Below, piece by piece: positions 1 to 8,512 of a stretch of DNA of 64,000 nt. A program made the position numbers and the translations under genes. The notes beneath the pieces are model-generated. The model saw only the letters and a list, made by a program, of their open reading frames with translations, had not been told where the DNA came from and ran no database searches. Numbering within the stretch: the first letter of the stretch is position 1; the number at the start of each line of letters is the position of its first letter. Source of the DNA: Novosphingobium sp. MD-1 (GTDB lineage Bacteria > Pseudomonadota > Alphaproteobacteria > Sphingomonadales > Sphingomonadaceae); contig NZ_BBXA01000030.1 in the NCBI RefSeq assembly GCF_001014975.1, forward strand, positions 203,501-267,500. Direction: 5' to 3'.

Positions 1-208
1 GTCATGGGTCCTCGAGGACTCGTCACGAGGGCGCAACAGCGCCGGCCAGCGAAGGCGCCCATGTGGCCCCGATTGCCCCGGAACGCAAGGGGCGGGCACG
101 ACATTCGCGCCAGGTTGCCGTTCTGGGGCCGGTTTCCCGCCGGTGCGGCCGCCCGATAGGGGCTTCCTCTTAGACGGAATTTAACCATTGCGAGAGACAA
201 GGGGGTGC

Positions 209-1960
209 ATGATCCCCTCCCGCTTCCTTGCTGCTCGCTCCATCGCCGGGCCTGCCGGCATGGCCCTGCTGTATTTCGCCACGGCGGCAACGACCGTGCA
301 TATCAGCCGTTTTAGCGGCGGCGTCGCCATGATCTGGGTATCAAGCGCGCTGCTCTCGGGATATCTGCTCACGGCGGGGCGCCGCGTCTGGCCGTTGACG
401 ATCGCTCTTTGCGCGTTTGCCAGCTTCGTGGCGACGGGCTTCTTCGGGTTCGGGTGGCGCGTCGCCGCGCAGCTCGCGCTGGTCAACGTTGGGGAAGCCC
501 TGATGGCCGCGATAATGCTCAAGCGCATCTTCGACGCCTATTGGCCCGGCGACACTCTCGAATGGCTGGCGGGATACTATCTCGGCATCGGGCTGGCCGT
601 GCCGATGGTCAGCGGCCTGGCGGCCCTGGCGGTGACCGGCATGGTGCTGGAGATCGATCCAGGCGCCAATTTCGTGCACTGGATGATCGGCCACGCGGTT
701 GGTCTGCTCACGTTCCTGCCCTTCACGATCAGCCTTTCCTACGCGGTGCATAACGGCCAGCCGGTGCTGCCGGACAACAGGCGGCTCGCGGCCGTTCTGG
801 CCGTGGTGGCGATGACCGTGCTGACGGCGGTAGTGTTCAGCCAGCCCAACCGGCCGCTGATGCTGTTCCCGGTGTTGATGGTGGTTGCGGCCGCGGTGTG
901 GGCGCCATGCGTCGTTACCACGTTCCTGCCCTGCGTGCTGGCGTTGATCGGCGGCATGCTGACGATGCGCGGTGAAGGGCCGGTGGCGATGATGCATCTC
1001 GATCTCGGCGACCGGATGCAGTTCTTCGAAATCTACATCGCGGTGACGGTGCTGTTCGCGCTGCCGGTCCAGTTCGAGCAGGAACGCCGACGCCGGCAGA
1101 TGCGCGAACTGGCGGAAAGCGAGGCGCGCTATCGCCTGTTGTCCGATCATGTCAGCGACATCATCATGCATCTCGATGCCGATGGCGTCATCCGCTATGT
1201 CTCGCCCTCGATCCTCTACGTCAGCGGCTATGATCCCGCGGGTCTTGTCGGCACGAATGTCGCGGAACTGATCCACCCGGATCATCTGCAGCAGGTGCAT
1301 GAGGCCGGATTGCGCGCGCGCCACGCGCCGGGCACGCCGATCAGCGTGGAACACCTTGCCCTGACCAAGCTTGGCGAGCCGCGCTGGTTCGAAACGCATT
1401 TTCGTGCGGTGCCCGAAGACGGCGCGCTGATCTGCGCGACGCGCGACATTTCACAGCGCAAGCGACTGGAAGCGGATCTTTCGATCGCCGCGCTGACCGA
1501 TCCGCTGACCGGACTGTCGAACCGCCGGGCGTTCTTCGATCTGGCCGAACGGACCGTCGCCAGCGGCGTCATCGGTTGCATCGTGGTGTTCGACATCGAC
1601 TATTTCAAAGCGGTCAACGACCGGTTTGGTCACGGGGCGGGCGACATGGTGCTGGCCTCGGTCGCGCAGGCGGCGCGGCGCGCGCTGCGCCAGACAGACC
1701 ACATCGCGCGGATCGGCGGCGAGGAATTCGCGGTGATCCTGCCCGAAACCCGGATCGACCATGCCGAAAAGATCTGCGTCCGCCTGTGCAAGGAAATTTC
1801 GCGTTCGGCGGTGCCGGTGGGATCGATCATCGTGCGGGTAACGGTCAGCGCGGGGATCGCCGTGCTTGATGGCGATCTTTCGGATACGCTCTCGCGGGCC
1901 GATGCCGCGCTCTATCGGGCCAAGAGCGCGGGCCGCGATCGCACCGCGGTCGCCGCCTGA
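209..1960 (+). CDS. MASE1-PAS-GGDEF diguanylate cyclase
   Basis: Predicted to make cyclic di-GMP from GTP at the inner membrane in response to a signal read by its N-terminal domain. The first half (about residues 1-290 of 583) is a chain of hydrophobic segments typical of MASE1. A PAS domain follows (about 305-420, with the stretch SEARYRLLSDHVSDIIMHLD). The C-terminal GGDEF domain (about 425-583) carries an intact GGEEF active-site motif in IGGEEFAVILPE, so the cyclase is probably active. There is no EAL domain. I chose the ATG at 209 because AAGGGGG lies just upstream; a TTG at 188 would add 7 residues. It ends 12 bp from the convergent chemotaxis gene. Confidence 0.9.
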   Translation: MIPSRFLAARSIAGPAGMALLYFATAATTVHISRFSGGVAMIWVSSALLSGYLLTAGRRVWPLTIALCAFASFVATGFFGFGWRVAAQLALVNVGEALMAAIMLKRIFDAYWPGDTLEWLAGYYLGIGLAVPMVSGLAALAVTGMVLEIDPGANFVHWMIGHAVGLLTFLPFTISLSYAVHNGQPVLPDNRRLAAVLAVVAMTVLTAVVFSQPNRPLMLFPVLMVVAAAVWAPCVVTTFLPCVLALIGGMLTMRGEGPVAMMHLDLGDRMQFFEIYIAVTVLFALPVQFEQERRRRQMRELAESEARYRLLSDHVSDIIMHLDADGVIRYVSPSILYVSGYDPAGLVGTNVAELIHPDHLQQVHEAGLRARHAPGTPISVEHLALTKLGEPRWFETHFRAVPEDGALICATRDISQRKRLEADLSIAALTDPLTGLSNRRAFFDLAERTVASGVIGCIVVFDIDYFKAVNDRFGHGAGDMVLASVAQAARRALRQTDHIARIGGEEFAVILPETRIDHAEKICVRLCKEISRSAVPVGSIIVRVTVSAGIAVLDGDLSDTLSRADAALYRAKSAGRDRTAVAA

Positions 1961-1972
1961 TCCTGACGCCCG

Positions 1973-3757
1973 TCAGGCGGCAAGGCGCCGCGCGGGCGGG
2001 CTGCCGGGCAAGCCGGCGGGTCCGATATCGAACCGCCCGACCAGCTGGCGTAGCTGGTCAGCCTCGTTAGCCAGCATGCGCGCAGCGGCGTTGCACTCTT
2101 CGCCCATCGCGGCGTTCTGCTGCGTCACCCGGTCCATGCCGCCGATCGCACCGCTGATTTGCGCAAGGCGTTCGGCCTGTTCCTGCGCGGAGGTGGCGAT
2201 CCGACCGATGATCTCGCTGATCGCGAGGACCTTCGCCATGACCGTGTCGAACGCTTCGCCCGACCGGCCGACCAGCGTCACCCCTTCGCCCACCTGATCG
2301 GCGCACTGTTCGATCAGCGATTTGACCTGCTGCGCGGCGTCTGCGGAATTGGTGGCAAGGTTGCGCACTTCGTCGCTGACCACGGCGAACCCCTTGCCGG
2401 CTTCGCCCGCGCGCGCCGCTTCCACGCTGGCGTTGAGCGAAAGCAGGTGCGTCTGGTGGGCGAGACGATCGATGACTTCGGTGATCGGCACGATCTGCCG
2501 CGTACTGCTGGCGATCCGGTCCATCGCGCCGACCGTTTCGGAAACGATGATGGTGTTGCCCTGCGCTTCGGCCTGCGCCGACGTCACGGTGGAGGCGGCC
2601 TCCTGCGCCGCGCCGGCGGTGTGCTGCACGGTATCGTTGAGGTCGCGCAGCGCCGTGGCGGTTTCCTGCAGGCTGTTGGCCTGGATCTCGGTGCGCTGGG
2701 CAAGCTCGGTGATGGCCGCGTTGATTTCCGAGGCGCTGTTCGAGACGCGCCCGATCGAGGCCATGACGGTGCTGATCGCTTCGGACATGGCGGCGGCGGC
2801 CAGGTTGTAGTCGTCGCGCAGCTGGACGTAGGCTTCCGGAAATTCCTCGGCGATACGGTGGTTCAGCCCGCCGTCCTTCAGCCGGGCGAGCGCCGCCCCA
2901 AGGCTGCTGACGACGCGGCGCTGCACGGCCATTTCGCGCTCGGAATCCGCGCGTGCCTTTTCCTCCACGTAGTGCACGATGCTCTGGAGCGCGCGCGCCG
3001 TTTCGCCGAGTTCGTCCTTGCGCTGTTCGTGCGGGTTCTCGATGTCCATTTCACCCCGGCCCATCCGCTGCATCAGCGTGGTCATGCTGCCGATCGGCCG
3101 AACGATGCGGAAAATGACCATCGCGCAGAAGCCCACGACCAGCGCCAGCAGCAGCAGCGCCAGCACGCCGAGCAAGCGCATGGATTCGGAAAGGCTGGCG
3201 GTGGCCTTCTCGTTCAGGCGCTGGCCATAGCCGTTTGCAAGCGTCACCGTCCGGTCCACCGCCGCCCGGTGCGCGGCGTAGTGCGCGGAGAGGCGCTCGA
3301 ACGATTGCTGCATCGCCGCCGTATCGCCTTGCCGTGCGGCGGGCAGGAAACGGCCCTGCAGTTCCTGCCAGAACCGCTGCGCCGGAGTGTGCGTCTCCAC
3401 GGTGACGGCCCGCTTCACGACCGGATCGATATCGGATTCCAGCCAGTGCTGATGGCGATCGTCGTAGGCCGCTTTCAGCGCCGTGATGCGCCGGCTGGTG
3501 GCTTCGGCCCGCGACGGATCGCGCATCAGCATCGATGCTTCGAGATAGGGTTCGATGACATATTCGGGCGGCGGCAGGATGTCCGCGACCAGATCGGCGG
3601 CTTCGCGCGATTTGGTGTGCAACGGTCCACCGATGCGGATGTCGTTGATCCTCAGCGCGCTGATCGCGACGCTCGCCACCAGAATGAGGAGCATGGCGAG
3701 GCCTGCCGCGAAGACTGTCTTTCTGATGGTCATCGGTCTGTTCCCGAAAAGCTGCAT
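1973..3757 (-). CDS. Methyl-accepting chemotaxis protein
   Basis: Transmembrane chemoreceptor that passes ligand signals to CheA/CheW. A first membrane segment lies near residues 12-32, followed by a periplasmic helical sensor region to about 190. A second membrane segment (LLGVLALLLLALVVGFCAMVIF) and a HAMP domain (RIVRPIGSMTTLMQRMGRGEMD) come next. The C-terminal half is an MCP signalling helix pair with the conserved hairpin (FAVVSDEVRNLA). Total 594 aa; the ATG at 3733 (MTIRKTV) would shorten it by 8 residues and has a slightly better GGGAAC upstream. No che genes are adjacent, so it probably feeds a chemotaxis cluster elsewhere. Confidence 0.92.
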   Translation of the reverse strand: MQLFGNRPMTIRKTVFAAGLAMLLILVASVAISALRINDIRIGGPLHTKSREAADLVADILPPPEYVIEPYLEASMLMRDPSRAEATSRRITALKAAYDDRHQHWLESDIDPVVKRAVTVETHTPAQRFWQELQGRFLPAARQGDTAAMQQSFERLSAHYAAHRAAVDRTVTLANGYGQRLNEKATASLSESMRLLGVLALLLLALVVGFCAMVIFRIVRPIGSMTTLMQRMGRGEMDIENPHEQRKDELGETARALQSIVHYVEEKARADSEREMAVQRRVVSSLGAALARLKDGGLNHRIAEEFPEAYVQLRDDYNLAAAAMSEAISTVMASIGRVSNSASEINAAITELAQRTEIQANSLQETATALRDLNDTVQHTAGAAQEAASTVTSAQAEAQGNTIIVSETVGAMDRIASSTRQIVPITEVIDRLAHQTHLLSLNASVEAARAGEAGKGFAVVSDEVRNLATNSADAAQQVKSLIEQCADQVGEGVTLVGRSGEAFDTVMAKVLAISEIIGRIATSAQEQAERLAQISGAIGGMDRVTQQNAAMGEECNAAARMLANEADQLRQLVGRFDIGPAGLPGSPPARRLAA

Positions 3758-3934
3758 GGTTCGTGGCTTAGTGCGCCCGGCGTGGCCAAAACGGGGTTAC
3801 GGGGGCACTACGTAGCATCCCGGGCATGCCGTTATCGCCGGACGCGGCACGGGCGCGGAAAACGCCCCATTGCCCAAGGGCGCCGCCGCGCCTAAATCCC
3901 CTGCCGATATCGCTCGATCCAGGAAAGTTCCGGC

Positions 3935-5176
3935 TTGATCCTCAACACCTTCGAATGGACCATCGCCAAGCGCTACATGCTGCCGGGGCGAGGGGAGGCG
4001 TTCATCGCTCTGGTTGCCGGGATCAGCCTTGCCGCGGTGATGCTGGGCGTTGCCGCGCTCGTGATCGTCATGAGCGTGATGAACGGCTTCCGCGCGGAAC
4101 TGCTCGACAAGATCGTGGGGCTGAACGGCCACGCGATCATCCAGGCCTACGGCGGACGGCTGGACGATTGGCAGGACATCCTGAAACGGGTCCGCGCGAC
4201 GCCCGGCGTCACCCGGGCCTCGCCGCTGATCGAACAACCCCTGCTGGCGACGTTCAACGGCCGGGTGGAAGCGATCCTGGTGCGCGGCAACACCGCCGAG
4301 GACATCAAGCGGCTGGAGGAAAAGCGCGTGGCCGGCTCGTTCGCCGCGCTGACGCCGGGATCGTCCAACGTGGCGATCGGATCGCGTCTGGCGGAGAACC
4401 TGGGCGCGCGGGTGGGCGATACCATCACGGTGGTCAACCCGGCGGGCCGTTCGACGCCGTTCGGCACCGTGCCCCGCCAGATCGCCTATACCGTGTCCGC
4501 GATCTTCGAGATCGGCGTCTATGACTACGATCAGGCCTATGTCGTGATGCCGATCCCCGATGCGCAGACGCTGCTGCTGACCGGCGATACCATCGGCATG
4601 ATCGAAGTAACCACGACCAACGCCGATACCGTCAACCAGACGCTCGCGCCGCTCAAGCAGCAATTGGCCGGGCGTGCCGTGGTGACGGACTGGATGACCA
4701 TCAACGGCAGCCTGTTCAAGGCGCTGGCGGTGGAGCGCGTGACGATGTTCGTGGTGCTGTCGATCATCGTGCTGGTGGCGGTGTTCAACATCCTTTCGTC
4801 GCTGATCATGCTGGTGCGCGCGAAGACGCGTGACATCGCGATCCTGCGCACGATGGGCGCCACGCGGCGCAGCCTGCTCAAGATATTCATGACCATCGGC
4901 TTCGTGATCGGCGCGCTGGGCACCATGGTTGGGCTGGGGCTGGGCTTCGTGTTCCTCTATTTCCGGCAATCGGTGGTCCATGCCGTCGAATGGATCACGG
5001 GGCAGAACCTGTGGGATCCTTCGATCCGCTTCCTCACCGAACTGCCCAGCCGCAGCGATCCGGTCGAAATCGTGGTGATCAGCGTGATGGCGCTGGTGCT
5101 GAGCTTCCTGGCGACGCTCTATCCGGCGATGAAGGCGGCCAGCACCGATCCGGTGCAGGTGCTGCGTTATGAATGA
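3935..5176 (+). CDS. lolC: Lipoprotein-releasing ABC transporter permease (LolC/LolE family)
   Basis: Inner-membrane permease that helps extract outer-membrane lipoproteins and hand them to LolA. The 413-aa protein has one N-terminal membrane segment (about 25-50, beginning [21 protein letters not shown]), a large periplasmic MacB-like domain, and three C-terminal membrane segments (about 270-400), as the FtsX-like LolC/E fold requires. The start is a TTG with AGGAAAG 8 bp upstream. It overlaps lolD by 8 bp, so the two are one operon. Alphaproteobacteria often carry a single LolC/E-type permease, so the C versus E label is arbitrary. Confidence 0.93.
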   Translation: MILNTFEWTIAKRYMLPGRGEAFIALVAGISLAAVMLGVAALVIVMSVMNGFRAELLDKIVGLNGHAIIQAYGGRLDDWQDILKRVRATPGVTRASPLIEQPLLATFNGRVEAILVRGNTAEDIKRLEEKRVAGSFAALTPGSSNVAIGSRLAENLGARVGDTITVVNPAGRSTPFGTVPRQIAYTVSAIFEIGVYDYDQAYVVMPIPDAQTLLLTGDTIGMIEVTTTNADTVNQTLAPLKQQLAGRAVVTDWMTINGSLFKALAVERVTMFVVLSIIVLVAVFNILSSLIMLVRAKTRDIAILRTMGATRRSLLKIFMTIGFVIGALGTMVGLGLGFVFLYFRQSVVHAVEWITGQNLWDPSIRFLTELPSRSDPVEIVVISVMALVLSFLATLYPAMKAASTDPVQVLRYE

Positions 5177-5873
5177 TGTGACCATGAACCAGCCCGCCAC
5201 CAACAAGCCTGTCGCCAGTTTGCGCAACCTGCGCCGCAGCTTTTCGCAAGGTGGCGAAACGATCGAGGTGCTGCGTGGCATCCATCTCGAGATTCGCCCC
5301 GGAGAGATCGTGGCGCTGCTCGGCCCTTCGGGTTCCGGCAAGTCCACCATGCTGCAGGCGATCGGGCTGCTGGAAGGCGGCTTCGAAGGCGTGATCGAGA
5401 TCGCCGGCGTCGATGCCTCGAAGCTGTCCGGCGATGCCCGCACTACGCTGCGGCGGGATTCGCTGGGGTTCGTCTATCAGTTCCACCACCTGCTGCCCGA
5501 TTTCAACGCGGTGGAGAACGTGGTGCTGCCGCAGCTCGTGGCGGGGAAGACCACCGCAGAAGCGCGGGCGCGAGCGGAGGAGCTGTTGACCGCGCTCGGG
5601 TTGGGTCATCGCATGGAGCACCGGCCGAGCCAGCTTTCCGGGGGCGAACAGCAACGCGTGGCGGTGGCGCGGGCGCTGGCCAACCGTCCGGCGCTGGTGC
5701 TGGCGGACGAGCCGACGGGCAATCTGGATGAAGCCACCGCCGACCGGGTGCTGGAAGAGTTCCTGAAGCTGGTACGCGGGCAGGGCAGCGCGGCGCTGGT
5801 GGCCACGCACAACGAACGCCTGGCCTTCCGTATGGACCGCGTGCTGCGGCTGCACGAAGGCATGCTCGAATAG
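5169..5873 (+). CDS. lolD: Lipoprotein-releasing system ATP-binding protein LolD
   Basis: ATPase subunit that powers the LolC/E permease. All ABC landmarks are visible in the 234-aa protein: Walker [10 protein letters not shown] (about residue 54), the Q-loop region ([20 protein letters not shown], typical of the LolD/MacB group), signature LSGGEQQR (about 155), and Walker [13 protein letters not shown]. The start overlaps the end of the permease gene. A second ATG four codons in (MNQPATNKP) is also possible. Confidence 0.96.
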   Translation: MNDVTMNQPATNKPVASLRNLRRSFSQGGETIEVLRGIHLEIRPGEIVALLGPSGSGKSTMLQAIGLLEGGFEGVIEIAGVDASKLSGDARTTLRRDSLGFVYQFHHLLPDFNAVENVVLPQLVAGKTTAEARARAEELLTALGLGHRMEHRPSQLSGGEQQRVAVARALANRPALVLADEPTGNLDEATADRVLEEFLKLVRGQGSAALVATHNERLAFRMDRVLRLHEGMLE

Positions 5874-5967
5874 GCGGCTGCGCCGCGTTCATGGCCAATT
5901 TGTAATGGCCGCTGGCGGGATACCCGGGCAGTTTCGCGCGTTCTCCTTGCATGAAGGAGATTGTTCA

Positions 5968-6234
5968 ATGAACACGACTATCCGCGCGGAAACGGGATCA
6001 GATCGCCAGGGGTTCTGGACGGACCACGCCGTGGTCATGCGTCGTGAGGCGGCCGATGGCCTGTTCCACGGTTTTGCCGCGCTGCATTCGGGCAGCTTTG
6101 CCGACATGGTCCGGCTGGTTTCGCGCATGCCGGCCGATGAACGGGCGGCGCTGGTGATCGAAAAGGCCGGTGACCGGCAGTATAATCCGGCGGAAATCGC
6201 GGCTCTGGTCAGCCGGGCGGACTTCCCCGCTTGA
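5968..6234 (+). CDS. Small uncharacterised protein, paralogue of the next gene
   Basis: An 88-aa protein with no recognised domain. It starts at the ATG with AAGGAG 8 bp upstream; an in-frame ATG at 5905 has no such site. Its last 50 residues (SGSFADMVRLVSRMPADERA... then AEIAALVSRADFP) follow the same pattern as the end of the next gene: a basic stretch 'MPADERA-ALVIEKAGDR' then 'NPAEIAALVSR'. The two small genes sit in the same orientation between lolD and glutathione peroxidase. No signal peptide or membrane segment is visible. Function unknown. Confidence 0.7.
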   Translation: MNTTIRAETGSDRQGFWTDHAVVMRREAADGLFHGFAALHSGSFADMVRLVSRMPADERAALVIEKAGDRQYNPAEIAALVSRADFPA

Positions 6235-6280
6235 TCCATTCCGGTGGTCGTGCGACTCCTTCCGCAAACAGGAGGGAGAA

Positions 6281-6517
6281 ATGATGGAATCGGTCGACCT
6301 GCAGGCGGAAGGCACGCTGCACGAACGCGACGATCGCGGGTCTGAGATGCAATACAATTTCAGCGTGGTCCAGAAAGGTCCGATCGCTGAATTGCTGCGC
6401 TCCGTTGTGGCGATGACCGCCGAACAGCGCGCCCGGCTGGTGCTCGACGTACCGGGCGGGCGATCGCTTAACGTCGGCGAAATGCTGGCGCTGGCGGAAC
6501 GGGAAGGCTTGTCATGA
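6281..6517 (+). CDS. Small uncharacterised protein, paralogue of the preceding gene
   Basis: A 78-aa protein with the strong ribosome site GGAGGGAGAA directly before ATG 6281. Its second half (MTAEQRARLVLDVPGGRSLNVGEMLALAEREG) aligns by eye with the end of the upstream small gene, which suggests tandem duplication and divergence. Its stop overlaps the start of the glutathione peroxidase gene by 4 bp (ATGA), so the two are translationally coupled. Function unknown; the coupling hints at a link to peroxide defence but does not prove it. Confidence 0.72.
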   Translation: MMESVDLQAEGTLHERDDRGSEMQYNFSVVQKGPIAELLRSVVAMTAEQRARLVLDVPGGRSLNVGEMLALAEREGLS

Positions 6518-7002
6518 CCGCGCCCCTGACCATCGCGGACTTTACGGCAAAGTTGCCCAACGGCGAAGAGATCAACCTTGCCGACAAGCTCGGCGCCGTC
6601 TTGCTGGTGGTGAACACCGCATCGAAATGCGGGTTCACCCCGCAATATGACGGGCTGGAGGCGCTATGGCGCAAGTATCGCGAACAGGGTTTCGAGATAC
6701 TGGCCTTCCCCTGCAACCAGTTCGGCGGACAGGAACCCGGCACGGCGGAAGAGATCGAAAGCTTCTGCAAGGTCAATTTCGGGGTCAGTTTCCCGTTGAT
6801 GGCCAAGATCGACGTCAACGGCGACGATGCCACGCCGCTATACCAGTGGCTGAAGGCGGAGGCGCCCGGCGTGCTGGGCACCAAGGGGATCAAGTGGAAC
6901 TTCACCAAGTTCCTCATCAACCGTGAGGGCAAGGTGGTGCGCCGCTATGCCCCCACCGACAAGCCGGAAGCGCTGGAAAAGGACATCGAAGCGTTGCTCT
7001 AG
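6514..7002 (+). CDS. Glutathione peroxidase family thiol peroxidase
   Basis: Reduces hydrogen or lipid peroxides with thiol donors. The 162-aa protein has the family signature VVNTASKCGFTPQYDGLEAL, where the peroxidatic residue is Cys rather than selenocysteine. It also has the second motif ILAFPCNQFGGQEPG, whose Cys is the usual resolving Cys of the bacterial type, and the WNFTKFLINREGKVVRRYAP block. It is cytoplasmic, with no signal peptide. Bacterial Cys-type members often use thioredoxin in place of glutathione. The start overlaps the preceding small gene by ATGA. Confidence 0.95.
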   Translation: MTAPLTIADFTAKLPNGEEINLADKLGAVLLVVNTASKCGFTPQYDGLEALWRKYREQGFEILAFPCNQFGGQEPGTAEEIESFCKVNFGVSFPLMAKIDVNGDDATPLYQWLKAEAPGVLGTKGIKWNFTKFLINREGKVVRRYAPTDKPEALEKDIEALL

Positions 7003-7037
7003 GCAGTTGTGTCGCTTGCGGACGCTGGGCGCGCAAA

Positions 7038-7118
7038 GCCCACCCCGTTGCGACTAACGCCGCCTGCGGCGACGCAAGTCTCACTCCCTCCCGCAAGCGG
7101 GAGGGGCCGGGGGTGGGC
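7038..7118. repeat. Structured intergenic palindromic repeat
   Basis: Nested inverted repeats in the gap after glutathione peroxidase. The outer arms are GCCCACCCC (7038-7046) and GGGGTGGGC (7110-7118). Inside are a perfect hairpin CCCTCCCGC-AA-GCGGGAGGG (7086-7105) and a smaller GCCGC/GCGGC stem. The CTCCC-rich sequence is similar in style to the repeats around the DUF559 gene near 21.1 kb. It may act as a REP-like element or terminator between the convergent genes; no T-tract is present. Confidence 0.6.
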
Positions 7119-7153
7119 ACTCCCAATGGATGCGGTCGCCCTGCTTTAGGCGG

Positions 7154-8326
7154 TCATTGACCCGCCAGCCCCGCGAGCTTGCCGGCATCGATCGTCGCGA
7201 CGGCCGCCTTCAACTGGTCGATGCTGTCCGCATCGCCTTCGGCCTCCACCATGAAGCGGTTGGCGATGGCGCGGCCGAACGAGCCGCTATGATCGGCGTT
7301 GTTCCACTTTTCGGACTGCATCTGCCCGTTGACGACGCCGGTTCGTTCATAGCCGTCGGCATCTTCCTTGCTCTGGCTGACGCCCATTGCCGCGCCAAGC
7401 CCGGCCAGCGCACCAACGGCGGACATGTCGGTGATGCGCAGGGTGAAGCGCTTGTCGCCGGTTTCATAGGTGCCCGTGGCATTGCTGCCCAATCCACCGA
7501 CCGCTCCGCTCTCCACGCCGGTGCGCTGGAACGGACCGATTGAGGCGGGAAGCAGGTCTTTCAGGGCATCGGGCGCCACGGCCTTCACCTCGCCCTTCGA
7601 CTGCGCCTCCAACTGGTCGGCCGCGTGCTGGACCTTGTCGAGATCGACCTTGCCCACGCCCGGAATGCTGAGCGCGCCTGACACCTTGCCACTGTCGGGT
7701 GCCGTGATCGCCGTGGTCGATCCCATCATCGTGAGAAACGCGCCGGAAACGCCCCCGATCACGAGGTACAGGACCACGGCGCAGGCGATCGTAACCGCCG
7801 TATATCCGGCGGCTTTGTCTTGTGGGACTTTCATCACTGGCGTCGCGCCGAGGTAATAGAGATAGAGGCTGTAGAGCCCGGCAAGGCCGAGCAGCCCCAG
7901 GCCGGGAAGGAGCTGGGCGGCGCCTGCAAGCCAGGCAGCGGTGGAGCCATAGACCACCAGCTTGAACGCGGCGGTGCGGTTCGAGACACCGGAGAACTTC
8001 GGCGCCAGCCAGTCCGCGATCAGCGCCAGCACGATCACGCCGACAAGGCCGAGCACGTAAGTCGCCACGGCGCTGCCAAGACCGGCCACCAGCCCCGGTT
8101 TCCAGCTGAACCCCAGCGCGCCGTAACCGAATACCTGCCCGTGGACGAACGTCGCCAGCGGGCCGATAGCCGCCAGCGGGACGGCATAGCGGGTGATCAG
8201 GTCGCCCGGCGTTTCGGTGCTGGCCGCGATCCGGGGCCATTCGTTCGCGGGCTTGAGCAAGATCGCCTTGGCGCGCTCCACGATGCTGCGGTCGTCGGCC
8301 TGGGGCAGTTCGGGCGTGTCGGTCAT
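7154..8326 (-). CDS. Yip1-family multi-pass membrane protein
   Basis: A 390-aa membrane protein of unknown job. The N-terminus (SIVERAKAILLKPANEWPRIAAS) is the typical opening of bacterial Yip1/DUF1282 proteins. Four or five hydrophobic segments follow (about residues 50-220), among them LAAIGPLATFVHGQVFGYGAL and AAGYTAVTIACAVVLYLVIGG. The C-terminal 180 residues form a soluble domain with no motif I recognise. The start ATG at 8326 has GAAAGGA upstream. The open frame runs on into dnaE on the other strand, but that extension is a shadow. It is divergent from dnaE. Confidence 0.82.
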   Translation of the reverse strand: MTDTPELPQADDRSIVERAKAILLKPANEWPRIAASTETPGDLITRYAVPLAAIGPLATFVHGQVFGYGALGFSWKPGLVAGLGSAVATYVLGLVGVIVLALIADWLAPKFSGVSNRTAAFKLVVYGSTAAWLAGAAQLLPGLGLLGLAGLYSLYLYYLGATPVMKVPQDKAAGYTAVTIACAVVLYLVIGGVSGAFLTMMGSTTAITAPDSGKVSGALSIPGVGKVDLDKVQHAADQLEAQSKGEVKAVAPDALKDLLPASIGPFQRTGVESGAVGGLGSNATGTYETGDKRFTLRITDMSAVGALAGLGAAMGVSQSKEDADGYERTGVVNGQMQSEKWNNADHSGSFGRAIANRFMVEAEGDADSIDQLKAAVATIDAGKLAGLAGQ

Positions 8327-8512
8327 TCCCGCGTCCTTTCCTATCGGGCGAAACTCACGCGACCTTTTTGACCTTCTTTGCCGCAGGATAGGCCCGGCAG
8401 CGTCGCAAACCAAGTGATGCGCGTCACGATGGCGGTGGCAGGGCGGATTTTTCGGTGGGAAGCGCGCGCGGCGCTCTTGGTTAGGCGGCGAACGGGGGGC
8501 ATATTCGGATCT

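Noticed and set aside
3797..5443. Minus-strand frame of 548 codons opposite lolC-lolD
   Set aside because: Composition is His/Arg/Asp/Gly rich without any family motif, and it lies antisense to two clear genes; it is a codon-bias shadow.
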